Below, piece after piece: positions 24,227-34,914 of a stretch of 64,000 nt of DNA. Numbering within the stretch: the stretch's first letter is position 1; each line of letters opens with the position of its first letter. This DNA is from Knufia peltigerae (lineage: Eukaryota; Ascomycota; Eurotiomycetes; Chaetothyriales; Trichomeriaceae). The stretch spans positions 62,001 to 126,000 of the forward strand of contig JAPDRN010000042.1 of assembly GCA_030247855.1 (NCBI GenBank), read 5' to 3'. The notes below the pieces were generated by a model. The model ran no database searches and had not been told where the DNA came from. It saw nothing but the letters and a program-made list of their open reading frames with translations. Both the position numbers and the translations under genes were made by a program.

Positions 24227-24617
24227 GATGCCGCGCTCACTGGGTGTGCCAATGTAGCATTGTGGTTCGGTTCAGAGATATGGGCTGAGGGGCCACATCC
24301 CACGTTGGAGACGCGTCTTTAACAGGAACTTGCGAGCCTATCAACAGATAGCGAGATTGTATGGACTGGTCAAGCAAAGAAACTTCGTCAACAGACAAAG
24401 TCAACCGTGGCCTTGGGTTAGAGGTCTGGATGCTGAGTAAGAAAACAGTCGATTGCAAAACCGCCTTCCCACTGGATCAGTGACTTGCAAGGGGCAATCG
24501 ATGAAGTCCATATTGAATCTTCAGTAAATCCGCGACGAATTGTAATGACATTTTCACTCTCCTATGGGCTGTGTCAGAAGTTATAGCGGCGGCTGGATCT
24601 TTTGTCGGTTGGACTGA

Positions 24618-25215
24618 CTAGTCACGACTCAATTTGCTGTGTAGGCGCCCCGTGGCTACAAAGTCTAGCCAAAGTTCTACGCCACAATGCTTCCAGACTT
24701 TTGGTTCACAAGCATTTGACACTTTGGATGGAATTCCACGAATGGGCTCTATGAGCCACCAAAACGCTGAGAAGTTCAGAATGCAAGAGTATATGCGCTC
24801 AAAAGTCCTGCGCCCGATGGCCTTCGCAACCTCGAAGAAACGTGGGTTTAGAACTCCTTCGCCTGCCAATTCACCGCTTGAAATGATGATTCTGTCGCTG
24901 CCAGTCAGAACTTGAAAGACCCTCTCGTAACTATGGACGATACAAAGTGTCATGTACGTTCCGGACAAGATGGTACTGGGGCGAACGGGAACTCACCTCT
25001 GCGAGAATCATCCTCTGTAAATCTCGGAAAAACTTCATTTTCGTCGCTCTCGCGAGCAAGTGTGCAACTGATTCTTGACGAGCAACAACCCCTAACATTC
25101 TTTCTTGCTTCCACCGACCAAGAGGATAGATGTTCCCGAACACCTTGTGGCAGCAGCCGAGAGGTATCGGGCACGTGTGGAGACATGGCATTCCATCTAT
25201 CAAATTACTACTCAT
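24618..25215 (-). CDS. Doubtful small two-exon gene or gene remnant
   Basis: Two adjacent minus-strand frames look partly protein-like. The first, 25215 downward, includes RWKQERMLGVVARQ and KMKFFRDLQRMILAE. The second, ending at 24618, includes GSDRIIISSGELAGEGVLN and GRRTFERIYSCILNF. They can be joined through an intron opening GTGAGT after ILAE and ending at a weak TACGAG acceptor to keep the frame; the better acceptor TCCATAG changes the frame. No domain is recognised, and the start codon is uncertain. It may be a real hypothetical gene, a decayed gene or chance. Confidence 0.22.
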
Positions 25216-25409
25216 GACCCTATGTATTCTGTTTGCCGGGAGTCCAAACGATGACGTTGAAGTGCAGCCGAAATATCAGTTTGTAAGTGCTTGTTGTATA
25301 TACCAAAGATCTGCTTGATATGATTATTTAGTCACGATCATCAAATTCTGAAATTGGTAATTAGTTACTATACGAAAATACACCTGCTCCGGGCGTTTAC
25401 ATTTGGACG

Positions 25410-27353
25410 CTAGACAATGCGAAGCATTTCCGAGTGCTTCCCTCTTACACCAAAGGTTTTGGTCTCTTCATCGAAATCGATCATCTCGCCGTCCATGATA
25501 CCGTGAACATAGGCCTGCCCAATTAACCTGTACCTTCGCCCATCTGCATCATTTCCCACTGGGCGCAATACCAAGGGCATCTGTGCCCCATAAACGATCG
25601 CGATCTCGTCGTTTTCCATCGCCGTACCGGGAAGTGTTGCCATGTATCGGCCTCTGGTCACTGATCCACGCCTTCCATGTTGGATGAATAGCGCTTCGAG
25701 GTGGTACGCATCTGCAAGTTTAGATGCTGTGCTTTCATCAATATTTGGTATGGGTTGTCTCCCTCCTTGTTGAGGTGCGCGATATAGACTTCCAAAGGCA
25801 TCATATCCCAGTCTTCCCTGGCTTCTTTCTGCTCGACCGTCAAGTTTCGAACTGTGATCTGCGGTTAGAGACCTCCAAATCACATCTTTCAAATTTTCCC
25901 CTGTGGGGTAGGCTTCTTTCTCGTAGAAACTGGTTACTTTCTCTGTAAACATCATATCCAATAAGCCGGTCGCGAAGAACGAATCGCATCCCAATGGGTT
26001 GTCGTCCGATAGAAAATCAAACTGTTTGATATCGTCACCGAATGAGAAGTTGAGTTTTGGAAGCGTGTCTTGGACTTGATCGATGATGGCGCCATGAACA
26101 GATATGACATCCTGCGTCTGGAATTCAACCTTTCCCGGGGACTTCCCACTGGCCGCATATGCTCTTGGAAATGGGGAGAATTGAAACGATGACCAATCCG
26201 GTGCCCACGATGGAAGACCTTCACGCGAATAGCCTGCCTGACCAAGTAATGACATGCCATGCTCAGTACTCAGGAGGTATTTGGCAGCCTTTTTGTACAC
26301 CGCTTCCACCGTATTGGCAGCAGAATAATCAGGCGCCATGAGTTTGGAAAAATCATCATCGACAAGACCCATGATCGAGTATACCTTATCTCTAGGATCA
26401 CTTGCATCGGCATTCCGACCCAGCATCAAGGCGCGCACGGGCGGAACACTACCCTTCTTCAAGTACGCAGACATGCGCATCATCGAATCGACTTGAAGAA
26501 AATTACGTCTGAGTCTGCCTTCATCCCGGGTTGTTGGCGATGATCCAGATGCCCTAGCTGTGTCATCAGCTATCACACCAGACTTGCCATCGTCAGATTG
26601 CCAGGAGTTCAAATTCCAAGTGGCACTCTCTCTCTGTACCAGCAAGACGAAGTCCTGCAGATGAAGCAGTGAAAAGCTGGCATTCCCGTACCAGATGTTG
26701 AAATTCTTGTTGAGGACTGCTTCTTGCATGATCCATGCTCGAGAAAACCAGGGGCTCGAAAGAAGGTCCGTGAAAGCACGGTTGAACTGGTTCCGATTTT
26801 TGCGTATTTCTGTTTCATCGACGAGCCGTCCGCCGTTGACCTCATTCAAAAAGTGAATGGCTTCATCCAATGCTAGTGTCGTCAAAACGCCCTCGTATCT
26901 AGCTGGCTGCCCTACATGTGCGACCACTTCAGACGCGGAGGAATAGATTTCTTTCATAAGCTGCACCTGACTATTTCGTTCTGGGATATTCTCCTGGTCA
27001 ATACATATAGCATCGGCCCAGAACCATCCAGGTCGAAAAGTGAGAATTTGCAGAGCGTCTTTGAGATTCTTCGTGACCCTGAGAGATTGACCCGAGCATG
27101 ATATTGTATGTTCTCTCTCAGGAGAGCCCCACACATAAGATATCGCTGTGAAGGGAGGCATTTGAAGCAGAGAGAATGTCTCCATGCTTATAGGCAAAGA
27201 GCCTTGTGCCCACGGAGTCGGCGTGTACTTCATCTGTGTAGAACCAGCCAGTGTCTCGATATCCAGAATCTTGCTTTCCATGTTGAGAGGCTCTGTGGAC
27301 CGAAAGAGCCTGATCTGTTTAAGATTCTCATCAAGAGGCAGGTATCGGTACAT
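25410..27353 (-). CDS. HET-domain (heterokaryon incompatibility-type) protein
   Basis: A single open frame of 647 residues starts at the ATG at 27353; the frame runs eight codons further upstream, but only from a TTG. The HET domain occupies about residues 65-220, with FTAISYVWGS, VTKNLKDALQIL, WFWADAICIDQENIPERN, the partner-counting helix QVQLMKEIYSSASEVVAHVG and the later SSPWFSRAWIMQEAVL. Downstream are the usual RDKVYSIMGLV and LPSWAPDWSS segments and a C-terminal region of unknown role. HET domains act in fungal allorecognition and related cell-death signalling, where they are triggered by partner proteins; most genome copies have no known partner. There is no NACHT, ankyrin or WD40 region here. 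The gene lies by itself beside a zinc-less regulator and a tRNA gene. Its family is clear, but a role in incompatibility is not shown. Confidence 0.9.
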   Translation of the reverse strand: MYRYLPLDENLKQIRLFRSTEPLNMESKILDIETLAGSTQMKYTPTPWAQGSLPISMETFSLLQMPPFTAISYVWGSPEREHTISCSGQSLRVTKNLKDALQILTFRPGWFWADAICIDQENIPERNSQVQLMKEIYSSASEVVAHVGQPARYEGVLTTLALDEAIHFLNEVNGGRLVDETEIRKNRNQFNRAFTDLLSSPWFSRAWIMQEAVLNKNFNIWYGNASFSLLHLQDFVLLVQRESATWNLNSWQSDDGKSGVIADDTARASGSSPTTRDEGRLRRNFLQVDSMMRMSAYLKKGSVPPVRALMLGRNADASDPRDKVYSIMGLVDDDFSKLMAPDYSAANTVEAVYKKAAKYLLSTEHGMSLLGQAGYSREGLPSWAPDWSSFQFSPFPRAYAASGKSPGKVEFQTQDVISVHGAIIDQVQDTLPKLNFSFGDDIKQFDFLSDDNPLGCDSFFATGLLDMMFTEKVTSFYEKEAYPTGENLKDVIWRSLTADHSSKLDGRAERSQGRLGYDAFGSLYRAPQQGGRQPIPNIDESTASKLADAYHLEALFIQHGRRGSVTRGRYMATLPGTAMENDEIAIVYGAQMPLVLRPVGNDADGRRYRLIGQAYVHGIMDGEMIDFDEETKTFGVRGKHSEMLRIV

Positions 27354-27880
27354 GGTGAAGCCGTTGATTGTGATCAATTGTATTCATATGAATTAATGGC
27401 TAGCTATTCTCATTTCTTGCTTTTATATACAGAGTATGAATGATATTGATCATTGAGTTGCCTTTCAGCTAGCTAACCTAAGTTGCCCTGTTCAGGCGGG
27501 GCCGTTGGGAAGAGACAAAATGCCAAAAGACCCCAGTGCTGCTTTTATACGCCAGCTATAATATCGGCGCATACAACTACATGTCATTAGAAACCTCACT
27601 CGTCAAGCACTAAATAATAGTTGATATCTATTGGAACGCGAGCAACTCGTGATTAGTCCACAGCCGGCTAGAAATATCTGACATGGAAGGCGGTTTGCTA
27701 GGCCACACGTGAATCTGGAGAGACCCCCACCTTGCCAAGATCCTGGTCAATGCCCGGATTGTGGAAGGGCAAAAAAAAGAATCTCAAACTACGGATTGAA
27801 AAAGGATAATAAAAAAGGAAGCGTGTTAAATTCGTTTAAAGATCCAAGAAAAAAAGGTGGGAAACAGGAACAAAAAATGA
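27354..27880. other. Intergenic region upstream of the HET gene
   Basis: This 527 bp is AT-rich, contains several A runs, and lies between the HET gene start and the tRNA gene. No coding signal is seen. Confidence 0.5.
27872..27877 (-). terminator. Pol III terminator of the tRNA-Val gene
   Basis: A run of six T residues on the minus strand begins three bases after the tRNA 3' end. Confidence 0.8.
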
Positions 27881-27954
27881 TGATCCGGTTGAGGCTCGAA
27901 CTCAAGACCTTCTGCGTGTTAAGCAGATGTGATAACCAACTACACCACCAGACC
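27881..27954 (-). tRNA. tRNA-Val (anticodon AAC)
   Basis: The 74-nt minus-strand sequence folds as a complete cloverleaf. The acceptor stem GGTCTGG pairs with CCGGATC using two G-U pairs. The anticodon stem TCTGC/GCAGA encloses the loop TTAACAC with anticodon AAC, and the T stem TTGAG/CTCAA encloses TTCGAGC. A-box and B-box sequences for Pol III are inside the gene, and a T run follows. There is no intron and no encoded CCA. It reads valine GTT/GTC codons after A34-to-inosine editing. Confidence 0.93.
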
Positions 27955-28369
27955 GACGCTGATTTCATGGTGAAATTGGAGGGGTAAATATGATCATGGT
28001 GGTTTTTTGCTAGCGCCTGGGTTGGTCACTTGCAGCCCCCGCGTTCTCATCGATTCAGTAGGGTGGACAATGAGGATTGTGTATGCATGCTTGATGATGA
28101 ACATTGCTGGCCGAAGTGCGAAATGTGTCCGCGTTGATAAGTTGTCCCTAGCTTGCTCCTGCAGTCCTGCAGCCACAACATGTGCATGATTCGCAGTATT
28201 GATTCGGCTGAGCGCGACGTGCCCTTTTGAACTGATGTATGAAGCTGGGGCGAAGTGGTCTTCGATTTGTGCCGATGCGGCTTCGTGATGCGTTCGTTTG
28301 CTTTGAAGCCCTTGGATGTTTGAGATTTGGTCGGTTCTTTTTCCCTTTTGAAGGCAGACCATTTGCAAT
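27955..28369. other. Intergenic stretch
   Basis: This 415 bp lies between the tRNA gene and the 3' end of the small F-box gene. A frame antisense of 28007-28189 and neighbours is not protein-like. Nothing else is seen. Confidence 0.45.
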
Positions 28370-28954
28370 TCAAGCGGGACCTGTCGCGAAACGTCCTGCC
28401 CGGAGTTCAGTCTCAGTTCTCCTTCGCCAGGAGTCTGAGACCCTGCTCCAATCAATATCGCCCAGTCTCCCCAGAGCTCGGCAACCGTCACAGTCGACGT
28501 AATCACTCAAGGTACAATTGACATGGCAAGCAGGACAGATGTCGTGGACTTGCTTGTGCCAGCTCGCATCATGAAAATTCCAGCCGGTCTTTTGGATCCA
28601 AAAGTTGCTAATCTCACACCCGACGATTCCGTTCCAATACTGCTCGTCACACGGACGGTTGGTCAAGCAGTGGTTGCAAAGGCGCAAGTCGGCTGGCATC
28701 CAGGATTTTAACTGGGCCATTAGTTCAGGAACGTCAAATACCGTCTTTGGGAGAAACCCGGCATATTTTGCAGACGTGGATGAAAGATGTAGATGAACGT
28801 CCCGAGCAACTGTGGCCATACGTTTGCAGGTCAACGCCAGCGCGATCTGAGATGGGGAGTGGTCTAAACTGTCGTAAATGTTCCAAAGAATCTCGTATGG
28901 CATCTTCAGCAGAAGCGGATCTTCATCAGAGCCCTCGGGGGCGTCGGCCAGCAT
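28370..28954 (-). CDS. Small F-box protein with a Cys-rich C-terminal region
   Basis: A single 194-residue frame starts at ATG 28954. After a short acidic start it has an F-box, LLKMPYEILWNIYDSLDHSPSQ then IALALTCKRMA, at about residues 14-45. The second half contains C-x-x-C pairs, LRLCNHCLTNRP and HDICPACHVNCTL, plus YVDCDGCRALG, which could bind one or two zinc ions. This F-box-plus-cysteine layout is common in small fungal F-box proteins whose targets are unknown. It probably links Skp1/SCF to a substrate. A protein-like frame on the same strand at 29071-29292 might be a missing upstream exon, but I could not join it with convincing splice sites. Confidence 0.7.
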   Translation of the reverse strand: MLADAPEGSDEDPLLLKMPYEILWNIYDSLDHSPSQIALALTCKRMATVARDVHLHLSSTSAKYAGFLPKTVFDVPELMAQLKSWMPADLRLCNHCLTNRPCDEQYWNGIVGCEISNFWIQKTGWNFHDASWHKQVHDICPACHVNCTLSDYVDCDGCRALGRLGDIDWSRVSDSWRRRTETELRAGRFATGPA

Positions 28955-29808
28955 CTATATCTCGTCAGAAACAAAGCATGCTTCAAATCAAATTCGGGTC
29001 CTTACTTCATCTGACACGGAGAAACGACTTAACAACTTCCTCTCGAAATCTTCACTCTTTGCACGACATTTCAGAGGTCTTCGAATAGCTGGCGCCAGAT
29101 TTGACCGCGGCGGTAGCCCAACACCAGCGGGAAATCCTGCCCATAGAGCCATGGTGGTTGTAGATGGAACGTTTTTGGTGAAGGCGAAGAGACGTCACTC
29201 TGGGCCGGTTGACCGCGATGCTCGCGACGGTATTTATACAAAGAGATTCGTAGCCTGTCCAGAGAGGTCTCTATTGTCGGAACCACCCTCACGACGAAGT
29301 ACCCACTGCATTAAACTGTGAAGAGCATGGTCAGAGGAGTCGAAGAGTCGTAAGGCTATCCTCTTGATAAGGGGGAGTGACGGCAGTCCGGGTCATAGAT
29401 TAGATAGCGCCGGCCATTAGTCCTGATGCGGTCTAGCCCCGTGAGCTTATCGGTATCTGCACGTGCGTGGCCGATTCTTTTCCGGATACACAGCATCAAA
29501 CCACAATGTCTCATGATGTGAGTCAGCTTTTTTTTCCTACTTCGTGTCTCGGTGGCCAATCCATCGACACGGGAAATATATACGGTCAACGTGAAAATCG
29601 CTCATCGTTGACTATTTACGGACGGACCAGGTTTAGCTTCGGCCACATTTCGCGACTTCATGTCCGTCTCATTTCATCCTCACCGACACCTTTGTGGATT
29701 GTCTCACGGATGACATTTCCATCACTTCGAAACAAGGTGTGGACCTTTTCGCGTCTCAGTTTACTCCTTCAGCCTTGTATCCGTGTCATCTCGTCTTCTG
29801 AGTCGTGG
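28955..29808. other. Intergenic region with one protein-like fragment
   Basis: This 854 bp separates the F-box gene from the 3' end of the fusion oxidoreductase gene. The minus-strand frame at 29071-29292 reads FHLQPPWLYGQDFPLVLGY then RRGQIWRQLFEDL, which is unusually protein-like, but it has no ATG and no clear splice partner. Confidence 0.45.
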
Positions 29809-31193
29809 TCAGATCGTTACGATTACCTTACCGTCAGTCCTGCCTTCCCAGATATCCTTCAATCCCTCCTCCGTTTTCTCCAAAGGTAAGACTTTTCCAA
29901 TACGAGGTTTTATCTTCTTGGAGGCAACATAATTTAGTAGGTCAACGAACTCCTCTCTTGTCCCAGTGTAGACGCCGGTGAGAACTATCTGGTTGGTGAA
30001 CAGGTGCACGAGATCGATGTTGACTTTGTTCGACCCGCCATCCGAATGGATGCCACATGACACAACGGTACCTCCAGGCTTGACGGATGCGAGAGAATGA
30101 GAGATGGTGGCAGCGCCGGACGTGTCGAATGCAGCATCGACAAGATATGGTAGCTTCTGGAGAGGCTCGAATGTACGCTCGGCTCCCAGCTTCAACCCCA
30201 ACGCTCGCTTGGCCTCCGTTCGACCTGTGGCCCAAACTCGAAGACCAGCGGCGGAACCAAGCTGTATCAGAGCTGTGGTGACGCCTATCAGGGTGTCAGT
30301 AGGAGTATATCCGGGAATGCTTCGTTGAACTCACCGCCTGAGCAACCTTGGATCAGGACTGTCTGACCTGGCCGCAGCTTCGCTTGTTTGAACATCATAC
30401 GGTACGCAGTCAACCAAGCTATGCCCATGATCGATGCATCCTTGGCGTCCAACCCTTGTGGCCGTGGGACAGCATTCCTCTTTGGCACAACGACGTACTC
30501 TGCCAAGGTTCCCTGCACCAGCTCGCCCAGGACGTTCCTTTTCGGATCCAGGGTTTCGTCTCTCTTGAAATCTGGATCCCCGAGGTTGGGATAAAGTGCG
30601 ACTTCTGTTCCATCTTCCAAAATGCCTGCGCCCTCGTTGCCTAGGATCATTGGAAATCGGATCTCGTGCATTCCTATCCCACGGAGGGTGAAGATGTCGT
30701 GGAAGTTCAGGCCGACTGCTTGCATTTTGACTGTGACCCAACCCTCTTTGGGCTCGGGAGGATTTCTGCGGTTGATGCGCACTGAAGACAGGGGATTTGT
30801 GGGATTGCCACAGGCGGCATAGACCGTCCGAATCGTCGGCTTTCTGGGGTCGACATCTCCCATCTCCAAGTGCTGGATCTTGTCGTTCTTGATGGTCGCA
30901 AGGAGAAACAGGTCGAAGGGCTCGTGGATGTTAAAGCCTTCAACATAGTCACCGTCCATCATTATGTGCTGAAAGACCTTGCCATCATCGCGGACCTCCC
31001 TCTCGAGGATTTCGACGCGAGACCGATATCCAACAATGCCATGTTCACACAGTGCCTTGATGGCTTCGTCCTTGAAGCTCTTTCCATCGTCGCATATCTC
31101 GGCATCCGAGGCGAACGCACCTAGCATTTGTTCCAGATTCGCGGCATTGATCCCATTGAGGAATTGATCCAGGGGTCTTTCTCGTGAAGCCAT
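29809..31193 (-). CDS. Fusion protein: NTF2/SnoaL-like domain plus zinc-less MDR oxidoreductase
   Basis: Exons 31193-30335 and 30284-29809 are joined across a 50-nt intron (GTGAGT..GATAG, with TACTGAC branch site) and give 444 residues. Residues 1-120 form an NTF2/SnoaL-like cone fold by pattern: DQFLNGINAANLEQMLGAFASDAEI, a middle with VEILEREVRDDG and a last strand with IKNDKIQHLEMGDVDP. From about residue 125 the protein is a medium-chain dehydrogenase of the quinone-oxidoreductase type, with KMQAVGLNFHDIFTLRG, ILGNEGAGILEDG, a cofactor motif VLIQGCSGGVTTALIQLGSAAG and the closing GKVLPLEKTEEGLKDIW. It lacks the cysteine ligands of zinc alcohol dehydrogenases, so NADPH-dependent enone or quinone reduction is the likely chemistry. 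Joining a SnoaL-like domain in front is uncommon. It diverges from a zinc alcohol dehydrogenase gene 846 bp away. The substrate is unknown. Confidence 0.82.
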
Positions 31194-32039
31194 GGCTCGT
31201 CAATTTGTTTCTTTTTTTTCGCCTGGTGTCCTGCTCGGATTGAAGTGAATGACCGTGATATTTATACTTCGATCATGAGCGTACAAGGGGCGTGACTTCG
31301 CCGTGTCTGAGACGTTACACGCGTGAGACCCACCATACTGTACTGCACCTGGGAAGATCCCAGAGTGTTTGGACCATTTTTTGGCTGATGTCACGTGCGA
31401 AAGCAGTGGATTGCTTCGTCCGCGGTGGATGATTCAGCCACTCTTCGGACGGAGGAGGTACCATTTTCGAATGGTGAACGTGTAAGCCATTGCTGATTCA
31501 ACAACATGGCCAGCACTGGGATATTTTGTCCAAAGTCTTACCTCTATGAAATATTCATCGGACCTTCGAGATGCATTCTGTTTCAAAACCAAAATCATAT
31601 CCCGGACGTTGTTAGCGTAAGATCTCACGACGGAGCGACCAAGTTCTATGGCTATTATCAAGTTGGAATTGTAGACTCGAAGATAAGCACATCTTTTTGG
31701 CACACGGAGTTAGGGACTCTGATATTAGACAGATGTTGTTTGTCTAGTGAAGGCCCTCAACATCGAATTTGCCTGTGTGTAGAGGCTTTTGTGTTCGAGT
31801 CAGGCCTGGCGTGAGGGGCCTGCGAACTCTTCCATAACATGGGGAAACGTACCTCGGCACCTGGCAATAGGACTGGGTACTTAGTACCTAATGCATGTAG
31901 TTATGTCCCCAAGCTGCAATGTTTTTGGACGAGGCAACACTTGAGGATAAAGTAGACCCAAGCATTTCGTGCCTTCATCAGAATTGTCTTTTGGTCGCTC
32001 GGTCTATTTACAGCGCGCGGGAGAGCTCACACTCGAATC
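31194..32039. promoter_or_regulatory. Shared bidirectional promoter region of two oxidoreductase genes
   Basis: This 846 bp lies between divergent start codons at 31193 and 32040. A pyrimidine/poly-A tract abuts the left gene. I cannot identify a specific factor site. Co-regulation of the two genes is inference from the arrangement. Confidence 0.4.
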
Positions 32040-33432
32040 ATGGCCGGCGAAGCAATACCAGAGACTATGCTGGCGTGGCAGAAAGATTTTGGCAGCACGC
32101 AGCCGGTAAGTTGAATGTATTGGTGACGTAGCAGTTTAATCTTACGAAGTCATGTTTCCATGATGGCCAGGATCTTTGTGGTGTTGATCTGACTTTTAGC
32201 TAGAATCGAGTCCGTGTTGATGTCCCGTCAGCGCCTGACGACGGACTTTTGGTGAAGATATATGCGGCTGGAGGTGCGTACTTACACTCCCCGTCTTCAT
32301 CGTCTATGGCGATCGGGGTAGACATGAGAAGGATACGATTCCTAAACCTTCCATAGTTTGTCACAGCGATGTCCATCTACTGCACATGGAAGAGAAGCCG
32401 CCCGAATACTTGGACAAGTATACTTTGGTGCGCCGCGACCAGAATTAATGATGGAGCGTCTCATCGTGTGCTGACAATATTCTCACGAAAAAGGGCCATG
32501 AAGGATGCGGCGAGGTGGTCTCGGTCGGATCTGCCGTCACCAAATTCAAGCCGGGCGACATGGTATCAGTCCTGGCAGTGCCTGGATGTGGAAGTCAGTC
32601 ATGCCCAGACTGTGCGAAGGGGGTCCCTCAGATTTGTCCGCTGGGAGAACACTACGGCATCGGGCACAACGGGTCCTTCGCACCCTACGTTGCCATCCGT
32701 GAGAGAGCCGCGGTCAAGCTACCCTCGGGCGTAAGCTATGCGGCTGGCGCGGTGGCCACGGATGCAGTCTTGACCGCGTACCAAGCAGTCGTGGGACGAG
32801 GGAAGGTCAAAAAGGGTGATACAGTCCTGTTGTTCGGACTGGGCGGGCTGGGATTCAACGCGTTACAGATCATGCTCAGCATCGGGGCGAACGTGATTGT
32901 CGTGGACCAACGACAGGAAGTGCTCGAGGAGGCCCTCAAGTTTGGCGTCAAGTCAGAGAACGTCGTGCCCGTGGGGACAGGAAACGTGGCGGAATGGGTC
33001 AACAACAAAGGGTTGCTTGTCGATACGGCGATCGATTTCGTGGGAGTATCGGAGACATTCAAAGCAGCACTTGATGCAGGTGAGTTTTTGACAACCCACC
33101 AGGAGTGGGCATGCGCTGATGGACACGTCTGTCTTGGGATAGTGCGACGAGCAGGTACAGTTGTCCTTGTGGGCTTGATCAATCCTAGCATATCGTTTAG
33201 TTCGCTGGTACCCATCACAAAGCAACTGGACGTGCTAGGAAGTTATGGGGGCACTTCTTCGGACCTGGAGGCCAGTCTGGATCTCATCGCCAAAGGTGTC
33301 ATCACGCCACAGGTCGAGACGGGGCATATGAAGCATTTCCCTCAGATCCTGGATGACTTGCACAATGGGAAGATCAAGAGTAGGATTGTCCTTGTGCCGG
33401 AAGGAGTGGAAGAGGCCAAGGTCGCGAAGTGA
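32040..33432 (+). CDS. Zinc-dependent NAD alcohol dehydrogenase
   Basis: Five exons, 32040-32105, 32204-32273, 32357-32427, 32494-33079 and 33143-33432, give 360 residues, normal for the family. The catalytic zinc ligands are the Cys of VCHSDVH and the His of GHEGCGEVV. The structural zinc site is the four-cysteine lobe GCGSQSCPDC then QICP. The Rossmann motif is GLGGLGFNALQ, and the acidic residue in IVVDQRQE points to NAD rather than NADP. The protein is cytosolic by appearance. Introns 1-3 carry stop codons or shift the frame; intron 4 (33080-33142, 63 nt, GTGAGT..GATAG) is in frame and has no stop, so an unspliced reading would simply insert 21 residues. Removing it restores AALDAVRRAGTVVLVG, the normal end of the cofactor domain. 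It diverges from the SnoaL-MDR fusion gene. The alcohol substrate is not determined. Confidence 0.9.
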
Positions 33433-34914
33433 TGATATACGCACAAGGAGGTTGGTTACAAGATCGAGTTGATATCGACATGTCGGTACTCGTAGTCCTT
33501 TTGGGAACAAAAGTTGCTATTGTACTCCGGAACAGCGTCGACAGATGGTGTCATCGCAATGAGCCGCGACCTCCTTCTCCTGAAATGATTCTAGTCTGTA
33601 CTTACCGCGCTTTGCATCTCAAGACCGATGAGAATCTCTGCAAAGGTCGACTATGCCCTCTCAAAAGTCGCAGGCGGACCAATGTATGTGTGCCAGTACC
33701 ATGACTGATTACGACTCGACGCCCGATGCAAATACAGCCTTAAGATGACCGGTACAACCCATAAAACAACTTTTGCGACCCTTTGAGGCTGAGATGTCCA
33801 AAAGGAGGACAGTACAGGAGAAGTACGACCACAATCCCTGCAAGTCACAACTTCGAAATAACCAATCATCTTTTGATCGGAGAAACTTTTGTTTGCTCTG
33901 ATCAGTGATGTCCAACCCTCCTCGATAACATGCCTCGACAAGGGGTGAAAGTTGCTCAACTATATAGCAACCCTTAGTTCCCGTACCAGCCATGAATGTA
34001 TCTACACAGTCACAGTAACCCATCTCGTTCGAACATGACTCGATCTCGAAACCATCCACACACTCGGCAGGAATAGGATGCTATTCGGCCCCTGTTCACC
34101 AGGTTGTACAAGACAGAGGGGGACAAGCTTTCAGATATTATCAGTGACTGTCTCTAGACTCACTTGATTCCTTCCAATACCGGGCAATAAGTGTCATCTC
34201 ATTTCTCAGCTCTACCATCACACAAAACTAGATAGTAAAGTCCAGTCTACTGGGTCGACCTCTGATGTCAATCATGTCACTTGGCGAATTTCCTACTCGA
34301 CGCTGTACTTCAGCCACAACACCTTAACAAAGGCCCAACTTCGTGATTGTATTTCCGCTACATCCAAGCCACAATCATGCCAGGGGCCGTATGTTAGTCA
34401 TGCCGTCCTCGCATCCGAAGTTTGTCATGTTGGCATCCGAAAACATCCCTGAGTGAACACACCGTGTGGGGTGTCACGACATATACGAGACCAGGGTGAA
34501 AGTTTTGTTTCCTTTGTGATTGAAGTACGGCAATCATCGAATTTTGACTGCAAGGACTCTGGAAGAGTTCTGAGACAAGCGAGGGCACTTGCCCTCATCG
34601 GCCTTGGAAGGAATATCTTGTCGTGGATAACTGTTTTTTCCGACTCCAGCCTTCCTCTGATATACCTTCAGCGATGAAGCATTCCTTGAGAGGTAGTCGA
34701 GACACGTTCAGAGTTGTCAGGAGGGAAGGTACGCAGGTGATCGGATCACTCACGATGTGCATACCAAAGGCACAAATCTCCTAGGCAGTTGACTCATTGA
34801 CTCGTTGACACCAGTTAACCACCTGGCCAAATCAACCCAAACATTCACTTCACCTCATTTCACATTACGAGCTCGATACTTAGCAATTCTCAACTCATAC
34901 ATACCAAATACTCC
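33433..34914. other. Intergenic region
   Basis: This 1.5 kb lies between two tandem plus-strand genes. No open frame in it has protein-like composition, and no RNA gene or repeat was seen. Confidence 0.5.

Noticed and set aside
27354..27377. Eight-codon upstream extension of the HET protein
   Set aside because: It begins with TTG rather than ATG; the first ATG is at 27353.
27994..28506. 170-codon minus-strand frame
   Set aside because: It overlaps the end of the F-box gene in another frame and is not protein-like.
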